A DNA stretch of 64,000 bases, taken from positions 434,001-498,000 of the forward strand of contig JANQAB010000003.1 in NCBI GenBank assembly GCA_024707265.1, written 5' to 3'. A model generated the notes under the pieces. It saw only the letters and a list, made by a program, of their open reading frames with translations. It was not told the origin of the DNA and did no database searches. The DNA comes from Sporocytophaga sp. (lineage in GTDB: Bacteria; Bacteroidota; Bacteroidia; Cytophagales; Cytophagaceae). This document shows, one piece after another, positions 46,289 to 54,940 of the stretch. How positions within the stretch are numbered: the stretch's first letter is position 1; each line of letters starts with the position of its first letter. Both the position numbers and the translations under genes were made by a program.

Positions 46289-46834
46289 TTAATCAATGTT
46301 TAATTTCTGAAGCGCAAGCATTGATCCTGCCACAGAACCTGAAACTTTAATTTCTCCCTGCAAAAGCATAGTTTTAAGTTCTTCTATCGATACCAAAAGA
46401 ACTTCTATAGCCTCCGTATCATCAAGATTCTGCTCTCCTGACTTAATAGCATTTTTGACTCCGTATAAATGAATCTTGTTGGTGTCTTTGGTTGGATTAT
46501 CTATGAGTTCTGCAATCTTTACTACCTTGCCGGAGTATCCTGTTTCTTCCTTAAGTTCCCTTAATGCCGCTTCTTCCGGGCTCTCAGTTTCAGGATCATA
46601 GATTCCTCCTGGCAGTTCAATTAATATTTCACCAGAACCATGCTTATACTGTTTAACAAGGACTACTTTTTTATTTTTAGTAATGGCAAAAATAACTACT
46701 ACCTCTGGTCTTACACTTACAAAATAATCGTCAACAATTTTTCCATCAGGGAGTTGTACAAGATCCTTTCGTAGTTTATACCATTTATGGTTAAATACTA
46801 TTTCCGAGGCTAGTGTTTTCCATTTCTCAATCAT
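46289..46834 (-). CDS. Nudix hydrolase, ADP-ribose pyrophosphatase-like
   Basis: This 181-residue protein contains a complete Nudix box: Gly-Gly-Ile-Tyr-Asp, a Glu after the linker, then Arg-Glu-Leu-Lys-Glu-Glu-Thr-Gly-Tyr (about 76-99). Upstream Val-Lys-Gln-Tyr-Lys-His-Gly is typical of ADP-ribose or NDP-sugar hydrolases. It cleaves nucleoside diphosphate derivatives in the cytoplasm, but the exact substrate cannot be told. It has its own gap on both sides. Confidence 0.88.
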   Translation of the reverse strand: MIEKWKTLASEIVFNHKWYKLRKDLVQLPDGKIVDDYFVSVRPEVVVIFAITKNKKVVLVKQYKHGSGEILIELPGGIYDPETESPEEAALRELKEETGYSGKVVKIAELIDNPTKDTNKIHLYGVKNAIKSGEQNLDDTEAIEVLLVSIEELKTMLLQGEIKVSGSVAGSMLALQKLNID

Positions 46835-46984
46835 AGTGCAAAAATATAAATAAGCTTTGACAAAGATGTCATAAAAAAAATGCTTTTATTAAAAATAATA
46901 TTTACAGAGAGTTTTAATCGAAAATAAAAAATTCATAAGCTTTCTCTCTGCAATGGCCTTCAATTATCCATATCTAATATCGGA

Positions 46985-47542
46985 TTAATCCTTTTTCTCC
47001 ATTTCGGTTTTAATAGTTATAGTATGCTCATCCTCCACTTTATTTCCCAAAATTTTTGGAGGTGTAATTTTATAATCAGTAATAAGTACCTTCCAGTCTG
47101 CTTCGGCTGTAAGCTTATCTCCGTTTCTTGTTAAAGAACCTTCAACTGTTATTTCTTTTAAAACTCCGTGCATTTTAAAATTGCCACGGACTGTTACTTT
47201 CTGACTTCCCTGCTTTTCAGCATTAAAGTCAGATAAAATCTTTCCTTCAAATTCTATATTAGGATATTTATCTGCTTCAACCAACTCCATCATGTGCTTA
47301 TTTCGCTTTTTTATCCCTGTATCAATACTTTTAAAAGGAACAGAGAAATAAACAGTTTTGTCTTTAAGATTAATTTTTCCTTTGAGTTGATCTGAAGTGC
47401 CTGTATAGCTATTGAGGGAAGCTTTTGCCTTAAATTCGGCATGTCCGCTTTCTGTTGTAAAAGTCTGGGCACAGACATGGTTTAATAATAAATAAAAAAA
47501 GAAAAATAATTTAAGAGATGGAGAAACTAATTTTATATTCAT
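46985..47542 (-). CDS. YceI-family exported lipid-binding protein
   Basis: This 185-residue protein has a signal peptide ending Val-Cys-Ala-Gln (about residue 26). A YceI beta-barrel follows, with Ser-Gly-His-Ala-Glu-Phe-Lys-Ala, a Leu-Lys-Gly-Lys-Ile-Asn strand, Arg-Asn-Lys-His-Met and Tyr-Pro-Asn-Ile-Glu-Phe-Glu-Gly. The family binds isoprenoid lipids such as polyprenyl chains in the periplasm. It is alone and divergent from the histidine kinase at 47686. Confidence 0.85.
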   Translation of the reverse strand: MNIKLVSPSLKLFFFFYLLLNHVCAQTFTTESGHAEFKAKASLNSYTGTSDQLKGKINLKDKTVYFSVPFKSIDTGIKKRNKHMMELVEADKYPNIEFEGKILSDFNAEKQGSQKVTVRGNFKMHGVLKEITVEGSLTRNGDKLTAEADWKVLITDYKITPPKILGNKVEDEHTITIKTEMEKKD

Positions 47543-47685
47543 AATAACATATTCTTTTCTAAAAAACTAACACTTAATTGTCCTGCCTTGTTATAAATGC
47601 TAAACCAAAATAATAATAACTAAGTAAAAAGAAATTAAATAAATATTTTATTTTCAGCCTTTAATATTCTTATTGCTTCCCTGAT

Positions 47686-49930
47686 ATGGTAGAAGAAAAA
47701 AATCTGAATCTTAATCAAGAAATGTTTCAGATTCTGATTAAAAGCAGCTCCGATGGCATATTAGCTTTTGATACAGGATTAAAATTGACTGTCTGGAATA
47801 AAACTATGGAGCAAAAGACGGGCAAAAAGGCTGAAGAATGCTTAGGAAAATATATTTTTGATGTGCTTCCACATCTCTCCAAGGAAGAAACAAGAAAGAA
47901 GTTTTTGGAAACCATTAAAGGTAAAAGTCCCATCTCTCAAAACGGCATTTTTATCCCAGGCGCAACAGGCCTGAATACCCTTTACAATGCTAAGTATTTC
48001 CCCATCAAAAATGGTGAAGAAATAGAAGGAGGGCTTGTAATTATTAATGACGTTACAGAAAATAATTCAGTTAAAAAACAGCTGGACCTACTGGAACAAA
48101 CCGTTAAAACTGCCTTTGACAGTGCACCATATGACTATTGGCTGCTGGATACCGAAGGGAGATTCATATTACAGAATAATCATTCCATTCAAAACTTCGG
48201 TGACCTGAAAGGAAAATACTTTAAAGATCTCAACATATCACCTGAATTTTCAACAAAATGGAAGACAGATTTTGAAAAATTACATAAAGGAGAAACTGTA
48301 ACGAGAGAACAAAACGTTGTCATCCACCAGGAAGAAAAGCACTTTTACACTATAATCACTCCGGTTAAACAAAATCAGGAAGTGTTGGCCATTGTAGGTC
48401 TTAGCATTGATATTACTGAAAGAATCAGAAATAATAACATCAGACTAAGAAATGAGCTGGAGTTAAAAACCCTTCTTGAAAATTCTCCGGATATAATAGC
48501 AAGGCTCGATCTTGAATCGAAGATTACTTACATCAACAGAACAGTAGGAAAAATCAGCACATCTCAGCCTTCAAACTTTATTGGAAAAACTTTTCGGGAG
48601 CTTGGTATGGATCCTCATGAGTATGAAGTTTTTGAAAAGCAGGTGCGCATTGCAATTAAAGAAAAAGCTCCAATAGAATTCGAGAATGATTACAAATCTC
48701 GTCAGGGGAATCTTTCATTTTCAATAAGACTGATACCGGAATTTTCAAGTAGTGGTGAAGTTTGCAGTGTTTTGATGATCTCCAGAGAGACAACAGGAAT
48801 CGAAAAAAGTCAGGAATCAGCTTCTTGAAAATCAGAACAGGCTCACGAGTATCATGTCAAATATTCCAGGTGCAGTTTTTAAATGCAAAAACGACCCAAA
48901 CTGGACCATGGAGTTTATTAGTGATGGAGTAAAACAACTCACGGGATATGAAGTTAATGAACTCCTTTATAACAATGTGCTTTCCTATCAGAAGCTGGTA
49001 CATCCGGATGACCGGGCAAGACTCTGGGAAGAAGTTCAAGGTGCTACAAATACTGGCACTTACCTTGTAGAATACAGGATTATCACTAAAGAAGGGAAAA
49101 TCAAATGGGTATGGGAACAAGGAAGACTAGTTAACAATGGAGGATTTTCCGGATCATTGGAAGGCGTGATTATAGACATTACAGAGCGTAAGGATTTTGA
49201 AGAAGCCTTGAAAAAAAGTGAATCCGAACTAAAGAAAACCAATGCAGAACTTGAAGCCTATATCTACAAAGCTTCTCATGATCTAAGAGGGCCACTTGCC
49301 TCAATAATAGGCCTGACCATGGTTGCCGAAATGGAGATCAAAGAAGATCAGACATTGCAGTTTATTAAACTTATAAGGAACCGTACAGAACGACTTAATG
49401 ATACATTAACCAATCTCCTTGATCTCGCAAAGATTAAACAAAAAGTTCTGGAACCAGAACACATTATTGCTGAATCTCTGGTCAATGAAATTATCAATAA
49501 TCTTGCTAATAAATCAGGAGTATCAGACATTGAATTTCATAAAAATATTCCTTTTAAGGAATTTTATTATGACCCTTTTATATTGACCTGTATTCTCCAT
49601 AATCTTATAGAAAACAGTATTGATTTCAAACAGTCAGCGGATACCCCCAGAATATTCATCAGCATGAGCAATGAAGCTGATGGAATAAGAATTGATATTG
49701 AAGACAATGGTATTGGTATAGGAGACGATATCAGAGACAAAATTTTTACAATGTTTTACAGAGGACATGATAAATCAACCGGGTCCGGATTGGGACTTTA
49801 TATTGTAAAAACTTCTGTAGACAAAGTCGGAGGCACTATTGCTGTTAAAAGTGAGCCTAATAAAGGTAGTAGATTCTCCATTTTTCTTCCTTGTATTGAT
49901 ATTAATCAAAGTGAGACTATTTATCTATAA
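47686..49930 (+). CDS. Soluble multi-PAS histidine kinase, one frameshift
   Basis: Two frames join into about 747 residues. The break is the A6 run at 48803-48808; with five A the link region reads Ile-Glu-Lys-Val-Arg-Asn-Gln-Leu-Leu-Glu. There are three PAS domains in the first part and a fourth after the break (Ile-Pro-Gly-Ala-Val-Phe-Lys-Cys). HisKA with Ala-Ser-His-Asp-Leu-Arg-Gly-Pro-Leu and HATPase with Asn-Leu-Ile-Glu-Asn-Ser, Asp-Asn-Gly-Ile-Gly and Gly-Ser-Gly-Leu-Gly-Leu follow. There is no membrane segment. It resembles the kinase at 31966-33618 in its catalytic part. No partner regulator lies next to it. Confidence 0.85.
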
Positions 49931-49945
49931 TAACCTCACTTTGAT
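49905..49945. terminator. Hairpin between convergent genes
   Basis: ATCAAAGTGAG (49905-49915) pairs with CTCACTTTGAT (49935-49945) with a loop of 19 bases that includes the histidine kinase stop. No long T tract follows, so this may be a terminator or only an mRNA end structure. Confidence 0.45.
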
Positions 49946-49950
49946 AAATT

Positions 49951-50418
49951 TCAAGATCCGGTTTTGGAATGGTAACTGATTTGAAGTTCTTTGAAGACAA
50001 ATGCTGAAACACCTCCAAAAACCATGTGCGCAAAGGCATTTACAACATTTCTTCCTTCTGCAAACCAGGGAAACATCATAGCAAATCCGTAGAAATGTAT
50101 AAAATACAGAACGAGTCCGAAAACTACTCCTATGAGGGTTCCGGTAGCCAGGGACTGGAGTCGGATAAGAAAAACCAGAATAAGTGAATAGAGTATTGAG
50201 ACACCAAAGTGAATAATTCCTGCTAACAAAACTATTCCTAAATTAAATCCCTGATGACTTAAAATTCCTTTTCCAAGTATCATTGCAGAAATCATTCTTG
50301 GCGGCACCCACGGACTAGTATTCAGATACAATGCCATTAACAGCATTTGAATTACAAGGAAAAACAAACCTGCAATCAAACCTGCGTAAACCCCTTCTTT
50401 CAAATCTTCCCTGTTCAT
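49951..50418 (-). CDS. Integral membrane protein of unknown function
   Basis: This 155-residue protein has four hydrophobic segments (about 10-32, 58-85, 92-113, 125-143). Between the first two is Ser-Pro-Trp-Val-Pro-Pro-Arg-Met-Ile-Ser-Ala. Similar four-helix proteins with this Pro-Pro-Arg block exist in other bacteria without known function. It may be transcribed after the S41 peptidase gene, 48 bases upstream on the same strand. Confidence 0.6.
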   Translation of the reverse strand: MNREDLKEGVYAGLIAGLFFLVIQMLLMALYLNTSPWVPPRMISAMILGKGILSHQGFNLGIVLLAGIIHFGVSILYSLILVFLIRLQSLATGTLIGVVFGLVLYFIHFYGFAMMFPWFAEGRNVVNAFAHMVFGGVSAFVFKELQISYHSKTGS

Positions 50419-50466
50419 AACGAATAATTCTTTTCATTAAAAACAAAGGTTAATGCTTATTAGTGC

Positions 50467-51528
50467 TTACTCTGTTATTTTCTTAATACCTGCATCTATT
50501 AATGGATCTTTTCCTGCAAGAAAATCTATAGTAGTAAGTGTTTTATAAATTTCCGGAGCCAATCCTGTTTTCTCAAAAACATTATTATACTTATCAGTGG
50601 TAATGCTGGAAACTACAGTATACTGAATTCCATTAGGTAAACTTCTTTGAATGATTGGGCTGAATGCTCCTCCTGTAGTATCACCTATAGTTGTAACATT
50701 GGGCAAATCTTTGGTAGCCATTACAAAATGCTCTGTTGCACTAAAGTCATATCGATTAGTCAGAACTGCTACCGGTTTTGTACCAAATGCCCCAAAACCA
50801 TCTCGCTGAGTATAGAGCCCGTAGTTTTCTGAAAAATTATGATCGAGAGGTCCTGTTTTGTTTTTGAGATAGCCATATAATTGCGTTGTACCTGTAAAAT
50901 AAGAAGCAAGCTTTTGAGCAGAAGATAGGATACCTCCCCCGTTACTGCGCATGTCCATAATCAAACCTATTAATTGGGGATTTCTGCTTACTATATTTCT
51001 TAGAGTATCTCTTATTGGAAGATTAGTAAGAAATGTTCCTACATGAAAGTAAAGAATATTGTTGTTTATGAAGCCATATCTTATGATCGTATCAGTTTTG
51101 GTTTTATCTGAATATTCAGGAGCTGTTACAAATGTCACCTTGTTATTCAAATATCTGGCCCTTACCAGACTGAAACTAAAATTAGAGGAATATGGAGGCC
51201 TTTCATTTACCCAGGTTACTCCATTAGGCTTCTTTAATGAGATATGTCCATCTAGCAAAGGGCGCAGCATATTCTTAAAAATCTCAAAAAGTTCGTCGTC
51301 CGAAGTAGAAGCATTCACTAAAGGTCTGTTTGCATTGTATACATCCTGCCAGTCTACCTTATCGTAACTGAAAAAGGGATAAGTGTTATTGATATCACTC
51401 CAGAAGATCTCAAAGTTTTTTTCTGCAGAGGAACTTTCATTGGGTTCGATCAAAGCTTTTTCACAGGCCGAAAACAATATAACCAACAACAGAAGTGTAT
51501 AAATATATTTTGTCTGAATGAATTTCAC
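50467..51528 (-). CDS. S41-family peptidase lipoprotein
   Basis: The 353-residue protein has a lipoprotein signal with Ile-Leu-Phe-Ser-Ala-Cys-Glu (Cys near residue 22). An N-terminal helical domain is followed by an S41 (C-terminal processing peptidase) core: Leu-Ile-Met-Asp-Met-Arg-Ser-Asn-Gly-Gly-Gly, then Asp-Phe-Ser-Ala-Thr-Glu-His-Phe with the likely catalytic Ser, then Gly-Asp-Thr-Thr-Gly-Gly-Ala. No PDZ domain was seen. It probably sits on the periplasmic face of a membrane; the substrate is unknown. Confidence 0.85.
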   Translation of the reverse strand: MKFIQTKYIYTLLLLVILFSACEKALIEPNESSSAEKNFEIFWSDINNTYPFFSYDKVDWQDVYNANRPLVNASTSDDELFEIFKNMLRPLLDGHISLKKPNGVTWVNERPPYSSNFSFSLVRARYLNNKVTFVTAPEYSDKTKTDTIIRYGFINNNILYFHVGTFLTNLPIRDTLRNIVSRNPQLIGLIMDMRSNGGGILSSAQKLASYFTGTTQLYGYLKNKTGPLDHNFSENYGLYTQRDGFGAFGTKPVAVLTNRYDFSATEHFVMATKDLPNVTTIGDTTGGAFSPIIQRSLPNGIQYTVVSSITTDKYNNVFEKTGLAPEIYKTLTTIDFLAGKDPLIDAGIKKITE

Positions 51529-51563
51529 TGAATACGTTTTTTTAGCTTTTATAACTTAAAGAG

Positions 51564-52370
51564 TTAAAACATTATGGCAAGTCCTAAAGTCAGATTTTGG
51601 ATAACCATCTGTTCCTTCCTCGGTTTCTTGTATTGATAGTAGTAAAAGATATAATTAATGTCGAGTCCAATGTTTTGGGAGAAACTATAGCTGTATGTGA
51701 GTCTGCTTTCAAGACCAAAATAGTTTTTGAAAAAAGATGCTCCGGAAACTTTTGTACCACTGCCTTCTTCAGGAGTTAAATTCCTTGAACCGATATTGAA
51801 TAAAGACGCTGAAAGAGCATATTGAAATTCATGCTGACCGGAAATAAAAACAGGCATAATTTGCGGACCTACGGAAAGAAAACGCTCTTTCTGTTTATTT
51901 ACATAATCCAGAACAAGAAATTTTTTATTGATGATATCATATTGTGCAAAACCACCTAGTCCGAGACTGAATCGGTCGTCAAAATATATTCTTCCCAGAG
52001 CATACACCTTGGTCTGGAACATCAAAAAATTAACCTGACTTTGAGTAAGCCCACTTACTTTATCAGGAATAAAAGTTCCAAGGTCACCAGAATAAGAGAA
52101 TCCTTTATTCTCATCTGTTTTAAGTTTACTGCTTAAAAAATAAAATCTCGCACCAAAGAAAGACTTATAGCCCTTATATGAATATTCTCCTGTGACAGGA
52201 ATACTTTTCTTTTTATAGATATAAGAAGAAATCACCCTGTCTTTCAAAGTGCTTCCGGCTAAACCAGTGCTGAAAGATATTTTATTGAAGCTTTCCTGAC
52301 CCTTTGAAGATATTGCAAAAGTCATGAATAAGAGAAGAATAGCTAAAGAACGAGCTTTTTTCAGATTCAT
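51564..52370 (-). CDS. Outer membrane beta-barrel protein of unknown function
   Basis: From ATG 52370 (the frame is open to 52391) the protein has about 268 residues with a signal peptide ending Ser-Lys-Gly-Gln. The mature part shows alternating hydrophobic/polar strands, aromatic girdle residues and a C-terminal strand ending Leu-Ala-Ile-Met-Phe, as expected for a porin-like barrel. No specific family is recognised. It follows the SRPBCC gene by about 70 bases on the same strand. Confidence 0.6.
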   Translation of the reverse strand: MNLKKARSLAILLLFMTFAISSKGQESFNKISFSTGLAGSTLKDRVISSYIYKKKSIPVTGEYSYKGYKSFFGARFYFLSSKLKTDENKGFSYSGDLGTFIPDKVSGLTQSQVNFLMFQTKVYALGRIYFDDRFSLGLGGFAQYDIINKKFLVLDYVNKQKERFLSVGPQIMPVFISGQHEFQYALSASLFNIGSRNLTPEEGSGTKVSGASFFKNYFGLESRLTYSYSFSQNIGLDINYIFYYYQYKKPRKEQMVIQNLTLGLAIMF

Positions 52371-52440
52371 CAGATTATAAGAAAATGCCATTTACATTGT
52401 TTGGCTTATCAATATTCGGATTTTAAAATGAATTTATTGA

Positions 52441-52902
52441 TCAGGAAACTCCGAAAATTTCTCTGAGCACCTTAGTTCTGAAATCAAATATTTCATTCAA
52501 TTTATTTTTCACAAGGAGTTCATGAGCTGCGGCACCTATCAAACCAAAAGGAAGCGCATAATGCACCAGATCCTCCATTTCAACCCCCTCCTGCACTTCT
52601 TTAAACTTATGCAAATGGTGCCAGAAAGCATAAGGGCCAAACCGTTGTTCATCTACAAATAAATGCTGATGTTCTACATGGGTTATTTCAGTGACCCAGT
52701 TCAGGGGAATTCCTAATATCGGAGTTACTGTATAACGGATGATCATCCCCGGATGTATCGGACCATCGTTTTTTGATAAGACCTTAAAATCCATTGAGGA
52801 AGGAGTAATTTTTGAAAGATTATGAGGAGAAGTAAAGAAATCCCAAGCTTGGTCTATTTTGACCGGTAATATCTGAACCCTGTTTAAAGTATATATTTTC
52901 AT
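52441..52902 (-). CDS. SRPBCC-fold ligand-binding protein
   Basis: This 153-residue protein has the START/SRPBCC pattern: Ile-Leu-Pro-Val-Lys-Ile-Asp-Gln-Ala-Trp-Asp-Phe-Phe-Thr-Ser-Pro (about 10-25), a strand region with Trp-Val-Thr-Glu-Ile-Thr, then Phe-Gly-Pro-Tyr-Ala-Phe-Trp-His-His, and a C-terminal helix. Such proteins bind hydrophobic ligands. No ligand can be named. In other bacteria they are sometimes called cell division inhibitors without proof. Confidence 0.75.
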   Translation of the reverse strand: MKIYTLNRVQILPVKIDQAWDFFTSPHNLSKITPSSMDFKVLSKNDGPIHPGMIIRYTVTPILGIPLNWVTEITHVEHQHLFVDEQRFGPYAFWHHLHKFKEVQEGVEMEDLVHYALPFGLIGAAAHELLVKNKLNEIFDFRTKVLREIFGVS

Positions 52903-53182
52903 TCACCAATTTCAATATAGAATTATTGGTTTTGTTTGCTTCAAATGTTAAAAGTAAGCTTTATTTGATGGTATACTTTACAGAATTCAACTTTTTTTTA
53001 AACATTTTTTCAATTTCACTCCTCAAACAAACATCTGATAAACAAACGATTAATCTATCAAACACATTTCTACCTAAAATTTTCCCTATAGATGATTTGG
53101 ATTTTACTTCGCCATAACCTAATTTAGTCTATAGATTTTATAGAGTATAAAAATAAGCATTCACCAAAATCCTGATATAGCC

Positions 53183-54394
53183 ATGAAAAATCCTTTTAAA
53201 AACCCATACACTTTATCTGAAAACAATTCTGATTTGTTTGAGGAATATTTAAATCCTTCAGAAAAATCTGAAGAATATGGCCAGGATTATGCTACCACTA
53301 ATCCCAAAGTAACTTTTTTTGAGCAGCGCATTGCTGCATTAGAAGGTGGAAAAAATGCTTTAGTGGTAAAATCTCTTCATGCTGCGAAATTCCTTTTATT
53401 TAAGACATTACTAACTGAAGGACAAAATATAGTGACAGTTAATCCTTCTACATTTCAGGGAAAGGAAAAATCAAAGCTTCAGATTTTAGGAATTACTGTT
53501 AAATCACTCACCAACTATGCCCTTCCTGAATTTAAAAGCTTAATTGATGATAAAACAGGTATCATATTTCTTGAAACAATAGGTGAAAATGATCTGAGCA
53601 TTCCTGATTTTGCCAGAATCATTGCTGTAGCTAAGGAAAAGAACGTACCTGTTGTGGTAGACAATAGTCATGGTGTAGCAGGATATTTTATAAAGCCATT
53701 AAGCAAAGGCGCTTCTATCGTTATTGAAAGCACAGCAGAATACTTCGACAATACACCAAACACACCACAGGCAGTTATTATAGAAGGAAGTACAGACTGG
53801 TCAAAATTCAATATAAAATCATCACCAGAGGAAACAACTTATCTTACCCTAGAGAATGGAGTGATCAGACCTGAAAATATAAGCACTTCTTCGAAAGTAA
53901 CTTTGATAGATCTGTTGAGAAAATCAGTATCCAATTACAATAAATATGAAATCCCGAATGATCCTTTAAGTCTGATTCATAAGTTGGAAACTATTTATTC
54001 AAAAGCTTCTAAAAGGTCAGAAAATGCATTACAGATTGCCAAATACCTCAACACCAATGAGCATATTGCGAAAGTAGTTTATGCTGGATTGCCAACTTCT
54101 GAGAGTTATCTGCCAGCATTTATCAATATGAGAAACGGATTTGGAAACAGAATCGGAGTTTATCTTAAAGACAAAACCCAAACTGGAGCATTTATAAAAT
54201 CAATCAACGAGAAAAACCCAGAAATAAAACTAAAAATTGTGTTGAATGGAAACACTCCACTTATAATATTCTCTGCCCCGGAAGACGCTATTAGTACTGT
54301 TGTCGCCCTTGAATTTGCTTTAAATAATTTAAAAAGAAATCCTCCTGAAGTGCCAACTCTTCAATTGACAAGTAACCTGAATGAAATTATATAA
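53183..54394 (+). CDS. Cys/Met-metabolism PLP enzyme homologue without the PLP lysine (pseudoenzyme)
   Basis: This 403-residue protein follows the fold-type I pattern of O-acetylhomoserine sulfhydrylase/cystathionine synthase: Thr-Asn-Pro-x-x-x-x-Phe-Glu-Gln-Arg-Ile-Ala-Ala-Leu-Glu-Gly-Gly (39-56), Val-Val-Val-Asp-Asn (157-161, Asp160 kept), and Ser-Thr-Ala-Glu-Tyr (183-187) where active enzymes have Ser-Ala-Thr-Lys-Tyr. So Glu186 replaces the lysine that binds PLP. The Ser-Gly-Met-Ala-Ala loop is Lys-Ser-Leu-His-Ala-Ala, and the PLP-stacking Tyr is Phe91. The frame is intact, so the protein is kept but probably not a transsulfuration enzyme. The gene stands alone. Confidence 0.75.
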   Translation: MKNPFKNPYTLSENNSDLFEEYLNPSEKSEEYGQDYATTNPKVTFFEQRIAALEGGKNALVVKSLHAAKFLLFKTLLTEGQNIVTVNPSTFQGKEKSKLQILGITVKSLTNYALPEFKSLIDDKTGIIFLETIGENDLSIPDFARIIAVAKEKNVPVVVDNSHGVAGYFIKPLSKGASIVIESTAEYFDNTPNTPQAVIIEGSTDWSKFNIKSSPEETTYLTLENGVIRPENISTSSKVTLIDLLRKSVSNYNKYEIPNDPLSLIHKLETIYSKASKRSENALQIAKYLNTNEHIAKVVYAGLPTSESYLPAFINMRNGFGNRIGVYLKDKTQTGAFIKSINEKNPEIKLKIVLNGNTPLIIFSAPEDAISTVVALEFALNNLKRNPPEVPTLQLTSNLNEII

Positions 54395-54452
54395 ATACTT
54401 AAACAACTTTTTCAACCAAAAGTGGCGCAGTATAATTTCCCCCTGAAACAAA

Positions 54453-54483
54453 GAAGAGGATGCCTCAAAGGGTCAACCTCTTC
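54453..54483 (+). terminator. Hairpin after the PLP pseudoenzyme gene
   Basis: GAAGAGG (54453-54459) pairs with CCTCTTC (54477-54483), followed by an A and a T4 run. It is a probable terminator 59 bases after the stop codon. Confidence 0.5.
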
Positions 54484-54704
54484 ATTTTACGAAATAGAAT
54501 AAATAAGAAATAGGTTTGCTATTCTAAATAAAGTAAAAATGACATATTAAGGAGCTCTAAACCTGTTATATAAAGTCGAATAAACTTTTAAGCTCTACAA
54601 AAATTTAAAACAATATTTAAGAAGGTTTCCCTCAGGACTACTTATTCTGTAATGGTTTCAAGTTGGAATCAGGTTTCTAATTTTATTAATACTTTATTAT
54701 CGCG

Positions 54705-54762
54705 ATTTGCAAAAAAAATACTTTTGTCATTACAAATTATATAAGCAAGCTTTTTTGCAAAT
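54705..54762. repeat. Perfect 12-base inverted repeat with 34-base spacer
   Basis: ATTTGCAAAAAA (54705-54716) and TTTTTTGCAAAT (54751-54762) are exact complements. The left arm is followed at once by TACTTTTG, a match to the -7 promoter box. It could be an operator-like site or a cruciform; the TTTG in the arm is too close to be the -33 box. Confidence 0.45.
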
Positions 54763-54940
54763 AGATGGAATCCTGCTTTTGTTCGGTTAAATAGTATTCT
54801 GTTTCGATTTTGCTTGTATTTTTTTCGTTAAAGTGTTAAGTTTGTTATGGCCAAATTACCATATATGTTGCAACAGGTAAATATCCTTTTTTAAATCAGG
54901 AGAAAATCTCCTGAAAATTTTAAACTAAAAACCTAACAAC

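Larger units (their letters stand above)
54395..54940. other. Intergenic region of 546 bases with terminator-like hairpin and inverted repeat
   Basis: No open frame of note. It holds a hairpin at 54453-54483, a perfect 12-base inverted repeat at 54705/54751 and one TAnnTTTG-like box (54719-54726). The last 180 bases should carry the promoter of the T9SS cargo gene at 54941. Confidence 0.5.

Noticed and set aside
52926..53117. Plus-strand frame of 63 codons before the PLP pseudoenzyme gene
   Set aside because: AT-rich, no plausible start context and no recognisable features; taken as intergenic.
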